A DNA stretch of 64,000 nucleotides from the NCBI GenBank assembly GCA_030537895.1, contig JAUNVA010000008.1, forward strand, positions 1 to 64,000. The letters are read 5' to 3'. Source of the DNA: Bowdeniella nasicola (lineage in GTDB: Bacteria > Actinomycetota > Actinomycetes > Actinomycetales > Actinomycetaceae). A model generated the notes under the pieces. It made no database searches, was not told the origin of the DNA, and saw only the letters and a list, made by a program, of their open reading frames with translations. A program made the translations under genes and the position numbers. Below, in pieces: positions 49,947 to 60,537 of this stretch (position 1 is the first letter of the stretch; every line of letters begins with the position of its first letter).

Positions 49947-51083
49947 TTACGGCTGGTTGTCGGTCGTGACCTCGATCTCGCCGGAGATGATCATCTTCGC
50001 AAGTGCGTCGATCTTAGCCTGCAGTTCCTCGGGAACCTCACTCTCGAAGTCGTGGAACGGCGCGAGCGCGACGCCCTCGTTCTCGAGCGTGCCGACGTAG
50101 GCCTCGGAGGTGTAGTTGCCCTCACCGGCGGCCTTGATCGTGTCGAAGACGGCCTGGCCGATCTCCTTCACAACCGAGGTCATGATGATGGCGCCGTCCT
50201 GCGTGGACTCGTAGCCGTCGGAGTCGACCCACACGACGGTGCCCTTACCGGCCTCGTTCACGGCGGCGAGCGTGCCCGAGCCGACCGGGCCGGCCACCGG
50301 CATCACGATATCGACCCCCTGCGCGAGCAGGTTCTCGGTGATCTGCTTGCCCTTGTTGGTGTCGGAGAAGTTGCCGACGAACAGGCCGTTCTGCTTCTCC
50401 TTGTCCCAACCCTCGAGGGTCACGTTCGCGCCCTCGTCCTCGTTGTACTTGGCGACGCCGTCGGCGAAGCCGTCCATGAAGATCTTCACGGAGGGCAGGT
50501 CCATGCCACCGAAGGTGCCGACCTTGCCGGATTCGGACATCCCCGCAGCGGCGTAGCCGGCGAGGTAGGCGGCCTCAGCCGTGTTGAAGACGAGCGGCTT
50601 GGCGTTCTCGATATCGAGGACCTCGAAGTCGTCGCCCTGCCCCTCGGTGATCCGGGAGTCAATGAGCGCGAACTTCACGTCCTCGTTGGCGCGGGCCGAA
50701 TCCCGGATCGCGTCGTTGAGCATGAAGCCAACGCCGATGATGAGATCACAGTCCTGGCTCACGAGAGAATCGATGTTCTGCTGGAAGTCACCCGGGGAGT
50801 GAGACTCGGCGGAGGCAATCTCAATGCCGAGCTCGCTCTCGGCCTTCTTCAGGCCGTCGTAGCCGGACTCGTTGAACGAGCGATCATCGAATCCGCCCTC
50901 GTCGGAGACCATGCACGCCTTAAAGTCCTTGAAGGCGTCCGTATCGGCGCCCTCCGAGGATTCGGCGCTGGTGTCACCATCCTTAGCCGAGTCGTTGGTC
51001 GGGGTCTCATCGGGAGCCTGACCGCATGCGGAAAGCGCCAGGGCCACAGCGGCCACGGTGCTGAGAAGTACTGACTTCTTCAT
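49947..51083 (-). CDS. BMP/PnrA-family nucleoside-binding lipoprotein
   Basis: The 378-aa protein has a type II signal peptide (MKKSVLLSTVAAVALALSAC) with lipobox LSAC at Cys20, an acidic linker, and the BMP family fold: VSDEGGFDDRSFNESGYDGL (nucleoside-binding loop), LIIGVGFML, TFGGMDLPSVKIFMDGF and VVWVDSDGYES. It captures nucleosides outside the membrane for the ABC importer. The AGGAGA ahead of the ATG is strong. It is the first gene of the nucleoside operon. Confidence 0.93.
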   Translation of the reverse strand: MKKSVLLSTVAAVALALSACGQAPDETPTNDSAKDGDTSAESSEGADTDAFKDFKACMVSDEGGFDDRSFNESGYDGLKKAESELGIEIASAESHSPGDFQQNIDSLVSQDCDLIIGVGFMLNDAIRDSARANEDVKFALIDSRITEGQGDDFEVLDIENAKPLVFNTAEAAYLAGYAAAGMSESGKVGTFGGMDLPSVKIFMDGFADGVAKYNEDEGANVTLEGWDKEKQNGLFVGNFSDTNKGKQITENLLAQGVDIVMPVAGPVGSGTLAAVNEAGKGTVVWVDSDGYESTQDGAIIMTSVVKEIGQAVFDTIKAAGEGNYTSEAYVGTLENEGVALAPFHDFESEVPEELQAKIDALAKMIISGEIEVTTDNQP

Positions 51084-51438
51084 GTATGTTCTCCTACCTG
51101 GGGGTGGGCCTGGCGAACACGTGGGTGGGTACTCCGTCGTGCCCGCTCGGCGCCGGGGTCTGTCTCATCCTATGTGGCCCCTCTCATCCAATTCACGTAC
51201 TTGCCGGGTGAGGGCGATTCGCAACCCCGTCGGGACCGCGACGCGACGCCCATGCGAGGGCGGGACCACTGTTTGAGACAGCGTTGCCACCATCGTAGGT
51301 CGGGCGCGTCCAGCCGTATCAGCATCCGCACCCCCGCCCTCATGACCTTGCCCACATCAGTGGGGCTATCGAGGGGTTCTGCGGGCGGCATCAGACAATG
51401 GCCTTCTCCCGACGCGAGGGCCCCAGAGGCGGGTTGCG
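51084..51438. other. Gene-free region with the nucleoside-operon promoter
   Basis: No ORF on either strand is convincing. On the minus strand a TAGGAT box (51172-51167) is flanked by the direct repeat listed below and would give a leader of about 75 nt. The distal half (51200-51438), next to the BrkB gene's 3' end, shows no recognisable element. Confidence 0.45.
51163..51189 (-). promoter_or_regulatory. Direct repeats around a -10 box, candidate nucleoside-operon operator
   Basis: On the minus strand GGATGAGA occurs at 51189-51182 and again at 51170-51163, a 19-bp period, with TAGGAT (51172-51167) overlapping the second copy. The spacing fits binding on one face of the helix by a dimeric regulator. 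No regulator is encoded nearby except the DeoR protein at 53493, whose own site differs. Confidence 0.35.
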
Positions 51439-52674
51439 CTAGTCGTCCTCGGGCGCCTCGCCGCGGTAGTAACCCGCGCGTGCCTTGGCGAGCTTGCGTT
51501 CGAGCCGGTCGATGCGGTGCTGTTTCGCGGCACCGATAAGACCGCCCCAATAGGGCTGGTCAGCGGGCTTGGGACGCGCATTCGGATTGAGTTCCGGGTT
51601 CGGGTTCAGGGCTCCGGTAATCGCCTGGAAGTCCCAGTTCAGGGTCTCCGGCACGGAGAGCGTCACGAAGTTCGGCGTCTGCTCGTGGTGCAGCTCTTCC
51701 GGGGTCTCCGGCATCTTCGCGGCGGGCGGGTTCGCGATCCACGCAGCGACGAACAGGGTCACGCGCGCGAGCAGGTTCACCCACAGCAGCAGGGTCACGA
51801 CGGCGGCGGCCGACGCGAGGATCGGGTTGTCGGCTGCCGATCCGACGACGCTCGTGCCGAGGTAGCGCAGGATCGAGGACGCGAGCGCTCCCACGGCGGA
51901 CCCGATGAGCAGATCGCGCGTCGGCGGGCGCATGCCGGCGGTCACGCGGAAGAGGAAGATGAAGACGCCCCAGTCCACCAGGAAGGCGGCGAGGAAGGTG
52001 GCGGTTCGCAGCAGGAAGCCGGCGACGGCTCCCTCGATACCGAGCCAGTCGAGGACGGCACCGCCGAGGGTACCGGCAGCCAGGCCGAGGATCGACGTCG
52101 CGAGTACCGCGAGCGCAATGATGGCGAACCCAGCGAGATCCTTGACCTTGCCCATCACGAAATTCACCGGGGCGCCGACGACGCCAAACATGCGCTGGAT
52201 CGAGAGGCGCAGGGCCGTCATGACGGCGATGGCCGACCACAGCAGCACCACGACCGAGATGATGGAGGTGAGGTTGATCGCCGTATCCTGCACCAGCTGT
52301 TCGGGTTTCACCATCCCGCCGTTGGAGCCATCGTCGATGATGCCGGGCAGTGCCTTATTGGTGGAGTCGATCACCTGGTCGAGAAGCTCGTCGTTGCCGC
52401 CGAGTACCGCCATGAAGGCGGTAAACCCGATCGCGAGGGCCGCGAAGATTGAGAAGAGAGCGGCGTAGGCGATCCCGCCGGCCAGGTAGAAGCCCGACGT
52501 CACCGTGAGGCGGGTGGACGCCCGCCCGAGGCGCGTGGCCTTGAACCAGGTGACGAGGGCGCCGAGCTTGCCTCCCATCGAGTCTTCATCGGCCAGGAGC
52601 TCTTTCAGCGGCGTCTTTTCGACGGCGACGACGGTCGACTCATCGATGCGCGGGTTCTTCTCGGTCGGTGACAT
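51439..52674 (-). CDS. YihY/BrkB-family inner membrane protein
   Basis: The 411-aa protein is counted from the ATG at 52674, which follows a TAGCCT-N7 box. It has six TM helices with the YihY family layout: FKATRLGRASTRLTVTSGFYLAGGIAYAALFSIFAALAI (shown in part by its key GFYLAGGIAYAALFS), a central domain and VTLLLWVNLLARVTLFVAAWIANP near the end. The C-terminal 75 residues are charged and cytoplasmic. Function is unknown; it was originally misnamed RNase BN. Confidence 0.88.
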   Translation of the reverse strand: MSPTEKNPRIDESTVVAVEKTPLKELLADEDSMGGKLGALVTWFKATRLGRASTRLTVTSGFYLAGGIAYAALFSIFAALAIGFTAFMAVLGGNDELLDQVIDSTNKALPGIIDDGSNGGMVKPEQLVQDTAINLTSIISVVVLLWSAIAVMTALRLSIQRMFGVVGAPVNFVMGKVKDLAGFAIIALAVLATSILGLAAGTLGGAVLDWLGIEGAVAGFLLRTATFLAAFLVDWGVFIFLFRVTAGMRPPTRDLLIGSAVGALASSILRYLGTSVVGSAADNPILASAAAVVTLLLWVNLLARVTLFVAAWIANPPAAKMPETPEELHHEQTPNFVTLSVPETLNWDFQAITGALNPNPELNPNARPKPADQPYWGGLIGAAKQHRIDRLERKLAKARAGYYRGEAPEDD

Positions 52675-52681
52675 ACGCGTA

Positions 52682-52687
52682 AGGCTA
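52682..52687 (-). promoter_or_regulatory. -10 box TAGCCT of the BrkB-family gene
   Basis: TAGCCT is followed by seven bases and the ATG at 52674; no SD is present in between, so the message would be leaderless. Confidence 0.45.
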
Positions 52688-52819
52688 CCGGCGCCCGTCG
52701 AGATCGGCGAGAATTCCGCCGCCTGTCGTCTCCGGAGGTGGGCGCGCACCAGGAGCTGGTGGGCCGGGGCGCTCGCGCGACCAGGGTGCCGGCTTCCCCC
52801 GATCCGGGCCCGCCGTCGG

Positions 52820-53389
52820 TTAGACGGAGGCGGGCGCGCGGTTGGCAGCGGTGAGATCAGCGCAGTGGTGGATCTGCCAGCGGTCCGGGAGGGATCCGAC
52901 GACGACGCAGAGTTTTCGGATCGTGCACTCCCCCACGAAATGCGCCATTCGCTCGCGAATGCTCGAGCGCAGGTCGTCGTCTTCGGATTGGACGAGCGTC
53001 ACGTGGGGCACGAATGGGAAGCGGAACACGGCGTCGCGTAGGCCCTTTGTCAGCGCTTCGTGCAGGGCGTGGATGCGAGCGGAGCCACGCGAGATACGCA
53101 GGTAGTCGACCGGTGAGACGGGTGTGAAGGTGCCCACACCGGCGCATCCGAGTCGGAAGGGCGGGGTACGCGCGGCGAGACGGTCGGCCGCCGAAACGAT
53201 ATCGTCAAGCGATTCGCCGGCGAGCGGGGTCGGTGGCAGGACCGTGAGGTGGGGTGGCACGTCGTGCCCGGCGGGCAGGGAGCGCGCCCGCACCTCGCGA
53301 ATCGTGCGGGCCAGTCGGCCAGAAAGCGGCACGATGACGCAGACGTATGGCTTGAGCTCAGAATCTGCGTCCGTCACCTGTCCCGTCAT
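52820..53389 (-). CDS. 2H phosphoesterase (2'-5' RNA ligase/LigT-like)
   Basis: The 189-aa protein has the two HxT/S motifs that define the 2H superfamily: PPHLTVLPP (about 45-53) and VPHVTLVQS (about 123-131). These act on 2',3'-cyclic phosphates or 2'-5' linkages. The ATG at 53389 follows a TATTCT box by seven bases with no SD. It is divergent from the DeoR gene, with about 100 bp between the starts. Substrate is unknown. Confidence 0.88.
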   Translation of the reverse strand: MTGQVTDADSELKPYVCVIVPLSGRLARTIREVRARSLPAGHDVPPHLTVLPPTPLAGESLDDIVSAADRLAARTPPFRLGCAGVGTFTPVSPVDYLRISRGSARIHALHEALTKGLRDAVFRFPFVPHVTLVQSEDDDLRSSIRERMAHFVGECTIRKLCVVVGSLPDRWQIHHCADLTAANRAPASV

Positions 53390-53396
53390 GCCCGCC

Positions 53397-53402
53397 AGAA
53401 TA
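53397..53402 (-). promoter_or_regulatory. -10 box TATTCT of the 2H phosphoesterase gene
   Basis: This near-consensus -10 box is separated by seven bases from the ATG at 53389, giving a leaderless mRNA. Confidence 0.5.
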
Positions 53403-53448
53403 CCGCGTGGACGGGCGCGGGACGACGGTCCGAGCACTCACCCCTCCC

Positions 53449-53486
53449 TGTTCGGTCTTGTTCGCTTCTGTTTGCTTTGGCACAAT
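53449..53486 (+). promoter_or_regulatory. DeoR-gene promoter with three 10-bp direct repeats
   Basis: TGTTCGGTCT, TGTTCGCTTC and TGTTTGCTTT lie in a row at 53449, 53459 and 53469. A -35 (TTGTTC, 53458-53463) and -10 (CACAAT, 53481-53486) with a 17-bp spacer overlap the repeats, and the ATG follows the -10 by six bases. Repeats of TTCG/TTTG type are typical DeoR-family operators, so autorepression is likely. Confidence 0.65.
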
Positions 53487-53492
53487 AAGGGT

Positions 53493-54315
53493 ATGGCGAC
53501 TTCACAGAACGACGGCCCCCCACTGCTGGCGCGCCAGCGCCAAGAGAAAATCCTGCAGTGGGTCGATCAGCACGGCGCGGTGCGGATCTCAGACATCGTG
53601 GGGACACTCGGCATCTCCGAAATGACGGCTCGCCGCGACATTTCCGAACTCGTGGATCGCGGGCTGGTGGACCGCGTGCACGGGGGCGCCGTCGCCCTCG
53701 AACCGGCCGCCCTGGAGCCGAGCTTCGAATCCAAATCCATCCAGCTCATCGCGGAGAAGGCTCGTATTGCTGCGCAGGCCGTGCCGCGAGTCCGGCCCGG
53801 TGAGTCGGTGGCCTTGACGGCGGGAACGACGACGCTCGCCGTCGCGAAGGCCCTCACGCGGCTGCCGCATTTTTCTACTCTCACGCTCGTCACGAATTCC
53901 CTACCCGCTGCCCAAGTCCTGTACGACGCCACTCAACGTCTGCGTGCCGAGGGGAAGACCGGGGCCACGGTGATGCTCTCGGGAGGGGAGCGCACACCGT
54001 CGGACGCGCTGGTCGGGCTGCTGGCCGTGGAGACCTTCGAGCGCCTGCGCCTCGAGTGGGTGTTCGCGGGCGCCCACGGCTATGACCCGCAGGTCGGCCT
54101 CATGACCCCGAACATGGCGGAAGCCTCCACGAACGTGGCGATGATCGAGGCCTCACGCTCCGTCGTCGCCGTTTTGGACCACACGAAGTGGGCGGTGGCG
54201 GGGCTGCGGAGCTTCTGCCACCCCTCCCGCATCGGCGTCATCGTCACGGACGAGGAACCCGACGCGCAGACGTGCGAATCATTGTCTAACTACGGTGTCA
54301 CCCTGGAGGTCGCTC

Positions 54316-54329
<14 letters not shown>
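53493..54329 (+). CDS. DeoR/GlpR-family transcriptional regulator of the galactose operon
   Basis: The 278-aa protein has an N-terminal winged HTH (RQRQEKILQWVDQHGAVRISDIVGTLGISEMTARRDISEL, about 14-54, with the diagnostic VDRVHGGA following) and a C-terminal sugar-phosphate sensor domain (ALTAGTTTLAVAKAL, VFAGAHGYDPQVGLMTPNMAEAS, VVAVLDHTKW). galT overlaps its end by 14 bases, so it almost certainly controls galT-galK in response to a galactose-pathway intermediate. The start ATG directly follows the -10 box. Confidence 0.92.
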
Positions 54330-55493
<1,164 letters not shown>

Positions 55494-55497
<4 letters not shown>

Positions 55498-56783
55498 GCG
55501 CCCCTCACACCTGGCAGACCGCCCCCGCCTGGGACCTCGCCGAGGGCACCGCGCGGGTGCGCGCCCTCGCGACCCGGACCTACGGGCAGCAGGTCGGAGA
55601 CGACGATTCTGCTGTCCTCGCCTCGGCCCCCGGGCGAGTCAACATCATCGGTGAACACACCGACTACAACGGCGGGCTCGCCCTCCCCATCGCGTTACCC
55701 CACCGCACCTACGCCTGGCTGCGGCCCCGGCCCGACCGCACCGTGCGGCTCGTCTCCGCGCAGGCCGAGGAGCCGAGCGAAGTAAACCTCGATGAGGTGG
55801 GCCCCGCCGATGGGGCCAACGCCGTGGCCGGGTGGGCCGCCTACGTCGTCGGGGTACCGTGGGCCGGCGAGCAGGACGGCGTGTTCGAGCGCTGCCCCGG
55901 ATTCGATCTCGCGATCGACTCCTGCGTGCCCTTCGGGGCGGGTTTGTCCTCCTCGGCCGCGCTCGAGTGCGTCGCCGCCGTCGCCCTCAGTGCCGTGAGC
56001 GCGACCCCCGACGACGACCTGGCCACCCTTGACGATGCGGCCCGGGCCCGCCTTGCTGAGGTGTGCGTGCGCGCCGAGAACGAGATCGCCGGGGCCCCCA
56101 CCGGCGGCATGGATCAGGCCGCAAGCCTGCGCGCCTCGGCGGGGCATGCCCTCGCGCTGGACTGCCGGACGGGTGAGATCGAGCGGGTGCCCTTCGATCT
56201 TGCGGCGGCCGGCCTCACCCTGATCGTCGTCGACACGCGGGCGCCGCACGCGCTCGTCGACGGGCAGTACGCGGCGAGACGGGCCGACTGCGAGCGCGCG
56301 GCCGACCTCCTCGGGGTGGATCTTCTTGCCGACGTCCGTGACCTCTCGAGCGCCGAGAATGCCCTGCAAGGCGCTACCGCGAGCGAGGACACCGAACGTC
56401 TGCTGGCCCGCATGCGCCACGTGGTGACCGAGATCGAGCGCACCCGAAAGTTCATCGACACCCTCCGTCAGGGCGGCCTCACCGACGCCGAGGGACGAGA
56501 GACACTCGGCCAACTCATGTACGCGAGCCACGCCTCACTGCGCGACGACTACGAGGTGACGTGTCCCGAACTGGACGCCGTCGTCGACGTGGCTCACGCC
56601 ATGGGGGCACTCGGCGCCCGCATGACGGGTGGCGGCTTTGGTGGCAGCGCAATTGCCCTAGTGGAGCGTTCCCAGGCGGAGGGCTTTGCACGGTCGGTGA
56701 GGGAGGCCTTCGCGGCACGCGGGTTCGCCGCACCGCACCTGTATGGCGTCACGCCGGACGATCCCGCGCTCGTGCATCCCTGA
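55494..56783 (+). CDS. galK: Galactokinase
   Basis: The 429-aa GHMP kinase phosphorylates galactose at C1. Motif 1 (sugar binding) is APGRVNIIGEHTDYNGGLALP, motif 2 (phosphate loop) CVPFGAGLSSSAALE, and motif 3 GARMTGGGFGGSAIAL. ATG 55494 overlaps the galT stop (ATGA). Compared with E. coli GalK it has a longer N-terminus (about 45 residues before GRVN). Confidence 0.95.
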
Positions 56784-56801
56784 GATGGCACGATAGCGTC
56801 C

Positions 56802-57914
56802 ATGACCTTCGTTGCACTCGTCCCCGCAGGCGGTGCGGGCACTCGCCTGTGGCCGCTGTCGCGTCGCGACCACCCGAAGTTCCTTCTCGACCTCGCCGGT
56901 ACCGGGCGCACCCTCATCCAGCAGACCGTCGACCGGCTCGCGCCCCGCTCGGACGCGATCCTCATCGTCACGGGGGCACCCCACGCCGAGGAGGTCATCG
57001 CGCAAACCGGACTGAGTGCCCGCGACGTCCTCATCGAACCGTCGGGACGTAACTCCATGCCAGCGATCGCGCTCGGGGCCGCTCTCGCGCGCGAACGCTA
57101 CGGCCACGACGTCGTCGTCGGATCCTTCGCGGCCGATCACGTGATCGCCGACGAGTCCGCCTTCGGCGCGGCCCTCGATGAGGCGCACGCTGCGGCTGAG
57201 CGGGGTTACGTTGTGACGATCGGCATCACTCCCACCCACGCCGCGACGGGCTTTGGCTATATCCGCGCGGGCGCGCACGCTGTGCCATGTGACGAGACCA
57301 CCTCCCCCCACGATGGCGCTGCGCGCGCCGTCCTCGAGTTCAAGGAGAAGCCGGGCGCCGACGTGGCACGCGGCTACCTCGAGACCGGCGGCTACTTTTG
57401 GAACGCCGGCATGTTCGTTGCGCGCGCCGATGTCTTGCTCGACCACCTCAAACGGCTGCACCCTGAGCTTCACGCGGGGATCGTACGCATCGCCGCTGCT
57501 TATGACACCGAGGAGCGCGACGCCGTCCTCGCAAGCCAGTGGGAGGGCCTCGAATCGATCGCGATTGACCATGCCATCGCGGAGCCGGTAGCGGCCGAGG
57601 GGGGCGTCGCCGTCGTGCCTGCGGCCCCCACGCTCGGCTGGGATGACCTCGGAGACGTGGCGGCGTTGCGCCCCTACCTGAGCGCGCCCGTCGACGACGC
57701 CGCGAGCCTCACGATCGAGTCTCCCGGGGCCACAGTGATCGACCGGCGCACCGCACAGGACAAACCCCTGCCCTACGTGGTGACGCTCGGTATACGCGAC
57801 GCCGTCGTCCTCCTGACCGACGACGCCGTTCTGCTCACCACGCTGGATCAGGCCCAGCGGGTGGGCGAAGTACCGCCCCGACTCAAGGATGTGGGCCGAG
57901 AGGACCTGCGCTAA
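56802..57914 (+). CDS. manC: Mannose-1-phosphate guanylyltransferase
   Basis: The 370-aa nucleotidyltransferase makes GDP-mannose. The signature LVPAGGAGTRLWPLSRRDHPKFLLDL is at the N-terminus, the central VGSFAADHVIADESAF contains the metal site, and FKEKPGADVARGYLETGGYFWNAGMF is diagnostic of the mannose-1-P enzyme. It lacks the C-terminal isomerase domain of bifunctional ManC/AlgA, so it is monofunctional. It follows galK by 18 bp and may be co-transcribed; GDP-mannose feeds cell-wall mannolipid and glycan synthesis. Confidence 0.93.
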   Translation: MTFVALVPAGGAGTRLWPLSRRDHPKFLLDLAGTGRTLIQQTVDRLAPRSDAILIVTGAPHAEEVIAQTGLSARDVLIEPSGRNSMPAIALGAALARERYGHDVVVGSFAADHVIADESAFGAALDEAHAAAERGYVVTIGITPTHAATGFGYIRAGAHAVPCDETTSPHDGAARAVLEFKEKPGADVARGYLETGGYFWNAGMFVARADVLLDHLKRLHPELHAGIVRIAAAYDTEERDAVLASQWEGLESIAIDHAIAEPVAAEGGVAVVPAAPTLGWDDLGDVAALRPYLSAPVDDAASLTIESPGATVIDRRTAQDKPLPYVVTLGIRDAVVLLTDDAVLLTTLDQAQRVGEVPPRLKDVGREDLR

Positions 57915-58027
57915 GGCCACGCTTCCCCTACGCCACGTCCTCGTATTCTCCTCATCCACAGGAGGCTGACAGCGACGCGCTATCCCCAGCGGGGCCGCAG
58001 CCTCTCCGACGGGTCTCGCCTCCCGCC

Positions 58028-58033
58028 TAGATT
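58028..58033 (+). promoter_or_regulatory. -10 box TAGATT, leaderless spacing to the HNH gene
   Basis: TAGATT is followed by cgcccc (six bases) and then ATG 58040; no SD is present. Confidence 0.6.
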
Positions 58034-58039
58034 CGCCCC

Positions 58040-59635
58040 ATGACCGTGGCCGTGGATCCCCGAGAGGCGATCGAGCAGATGACTCGACTCGCCGGTGCGC
58101 TCAGCCCGGCTGCCCTCACAGAGTTGAGCGGGCCCGACCTCATGGAGTTCGAGCGCCGTCGCCACGCACTCACCGAAACACTGCGCGCCTGGGAGAGTGT
58201 CACCCTCGCCGAACTCGACAGCCGTCGGGTCACCACGGAGCATGCTGGCGTCGCGACCGCGACGTGGGTGCGAGCCGAACGCAACCAGACGCTGCGCGCC
58301 GCCAGGGCCCGCGTGCTGGCGGCCTGCGAGACCGTCAAGGAGCCGAGAGTCGTTGAAGCAATCGCACACGCTCGCCTGTCCGAGCCCAATACCGCGACGG
58401 TGATCCGCACCCTGGGATCCCTCGGTCCGCTGGTCCCGGACCGCGTCCGAACGCAGGCCCGCGAGTTTCTGTTGGCACACGCCCACCTGGATCCGGCGGC
58501 GCTGAAGCGGGTGGCGGAGCGGCTCGTGGAGGTCGTCGATGGCGCCACGCTGCAAGATGAGCAGGAGCGCCAGGCTGCGAAAGACCTGCGTGCCCACGCG
58601 GGGCGCTACCTCAAGGCCGTGGTGAGCGGGGCGCGCACGAGGATCGCGATATCGCTGCAGACCTCGCAGTGGCTGCGCGTGCGGCCGGTCCTGGAGGCAT
58701 ACGCCGAACGGATCCGACGCACCGACCCTCTGCCGAGCAGCCGCGGTGCCCGCCTCGCCGACGCCTTCGTGCAGTCCCTGTCCAACGAACAGCAGCGCGG
58801 CACAGCGCCGCGCCTCGGCGGGGATCGTCCCACAGCAATCATCCTGCTCGACTACGAGACGCTGGTGGCAGAATGCGGCCAGATTCTTGGTAGGGGCGGC
58901 GTCGGCACCCGGATCCTGCGCACCCCCGGATCCACGGCCACCAATCCCCTATGGCATGGCCCAGCCTGCGCCGCGGGCGCCGCACCCTTCGGACCACGCG
59001 GGGCTCGGGCTGCTCCCCCGTTCTCGTTCCCAGACCTGTTCGGGACGAGCACGCAGGCGCGCCACCGGAGCACGAGCGACGGATTTGCACTCACCATCCC
59101 GCAGATGCGGCGTCTGCTGTGCGACTGCGACATACTGCCGATGGTCCTGTCGGGCGAGGGGCTTCCCCTCGACGTCGGCCGCGCCTCGCGGCGGGTCCCG
59201 CCAGCACTGCGCAAAGCGCTCATCGTGCGTGACGGCGGCTGTATCTTCCCGGGCTGCGAGGCCCTTCCTCAGGAATGCGAAGCCCATCACGTCGAGCCGT
59301 GGGAGCACTGTGGCGAAACCAGTCTCGATAACCTCTGCCTGCTCTGCCCCCATCATCACGCGACGGTACAGCACGATCCGGGTGACCGTGACCACTACGT
59401 CGTCATCATGGAAAACGGCATGCCCTCGGTCATCCCGCCCTACCGAGTCGATCCACTGCGCAGACCGATCCCCCACGATCGGTATCGCTTCACCCAACCA
59501 TCGCGCGCATCGCAGACCGATCCGCCAGAGGCGCACCGTCACCGGCCCGCCCCGGGCGGGCCGGCCCCGCCCTCTACGACGGGTGACGAGCCGGCAGGCA
59601 CCGCACGGAAGGATCACGGACCACCGGAGGCCTAA
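58040..59635 (+). CDS. HNH endonuclease-domain protein of the 13E12/DUF222 family
   Basis: The 531-aa protein has a long helical DUF222 region (about 1-380) and a C-terminal HNH domain: CIFPGCEALPQECEAHHVEPWEHCGETSLDNLCLLCPHHHATVQ, with a zinc-binding CxxC pair, the H-N-H core (EAHHVEPW, DNLCLLC, HHHATVQ). The final 55 residues are proline-rich. This is the 13E12 repeat family, present in many copies in actinobacteria and of unknown function, possibly linked to mobile elements. It is convergent with xth. Confidence 0.9.
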   Translation: MTVAVDPREAIEQMTRLAGALSPAALTELSGPDLMEFERRRHALTETLRAWESVTLAELDSRRVTTEHAGVATATWVRAERNQTLRAARARVLAACETVKEPRVVEAIAHARLSEPNTATVIRTLGSLGPLVPDRVRTQAREFLLAHAHLDPAALKRVAERLVEVVDGATLQDEQERQAAKDLRAHAGRYLKAVVSGARTRIAISLQTSQWLRVRPVLEAYAERIRRTDPLPSSRGARLADAFVQSLSNEQQRGTAPRLGGDRPTAIILLDYETLVAECGQILGRGGVGTRILRTPGSTATNPLWHGPACAAGAAPFGPRGARAAPPFSFPDLFGTSTQARHRSTSDGFALTIPQMRRLLCDCDILPMVLSGEGLPLDVGRASRRVPPALRKALIVRDGGCIFPGCEALPQECEAHHVEPWEHCGETSLDNLCLLCPHHHATVQHDPGDRDHYVVIMENGMPSVIPPYRVDPLRRPIPHDRYRFTQPSRASQTDPPEAHRHRPAPGGPAPPSTTGDEPAGTARKDHGPPEA

Positions 59636-59656
59636 GCGCGCCCGTGGCGGGGCGGT

Positions 59657-60472
59657 CTAGAGTTCGTAGCCGATCACGAGCGGCGCGTGATCGGAAAAGC
59701 GCTCCGCGTACGACGGCGCGCGCCCCACCTCGGCGGTGCGAGCGGCATCGGCGAGGCGTGGGCTCGCCATCTGATAGTCGATGCGCCACCCCGCGTCGTT
59801 ATCGAAGGCCTTGCCGCGCCAGGACCACCACGTGTAGGGGCCCTGCACCTCGCCCGCGAGTGCCCGGTGAACGTCCACGAAACCGAGTTCACCGAACCAG
59901 CGATCGAGGTAGTCGATCTCGTCTTGCAGCACACCCGCCGTCTTGTTGTAGTTCGGCTTCCAGTTCTTGATGTCTCGTTCGGTATGCACGATGTTGAAAT
60001 CACCCATGACGAGGATCTCGCGCCGGCCGGAGCGCACATCGTCGCGAAGAGTGGCGAGCCGTTCACTGACGCGAGCAAGATGGGCGTACTTGAAGTCCAT
60101 CTTCTCGGTACCAACCGTGCCCGAATGCAGGTAGGCGGACACCACCGTCAGCGGAACATCGAGCCCGGGAACCTCGAGGTCAACCTCGAGCCAACGGCCC
60201 GTATCAACGTCGGGCTCCTGCGCACTCAGGCCTGTGCGCACCGCCGTATGAGGGAGGCGCGATATGACGGCAACCCCCGAGCGGCCGGCAAGCCGCGACG
60301 GGTGCAGGTGCGTCGTCCCTGGAGCGGTGAAGGCTTTCTCCATTTGGGGCTCGGTGGCGCGCACCTCCTGGAGGGCCAGGATGTCGGGGCGGACCTCATC
60401 CACCCATTCGGCGATGCCGCGTTTGGCCGCGGCGCGGATTCCATTGACGTTGACGGTCGCAACAGTGAGCAT
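59657..60472 (-). CDS. xth: Exodeoxyribonuclease III
   Basis: The 271-aa apurinic/apyrimidinic endonuclease/3'-exonuclease has the EEP motifs: NVNGIRA, LALQEVRAT (Glu metal ligand), GDFNIVHTERD and the catalytic SDHAPLVI with Asp-His. It acts in base excision repair in the cytoplasm. It ends 22 bp from the convergent HNH gene. Confidence 0.95.
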   Translation of the reverse strand: MLTVATVNVNGIRAAAKRGIAEWVDEVRPDILALQEVRATEPQMEKAFTAPGTTHLHPSRLAGRSGVAVISRLPHTAVRTGLSAQEPDVDTGRWLEVDLEVPGLDVPLTVVSAYLHSGTVGTEKMDFKYAHLARVSERLATLRDDVRSGRREILVMGDFNIVHTERDIKNWKPNYNKTAGVLQDEIDYLDRWFGELGFVDVHRALAGEVQGPYTWWSWRGKAFDNDAGWRIDYQMASPRLADAARTAEVGRAPSYAERFSDHAPLVIGYEL

Positions 60473-60537
60473 GTCACCATCGTGCCACGCCGGGTGTCGT
60501 GCGGCGCGCCGCGTCCTCCACCCGTGCCCGGAGGAAC

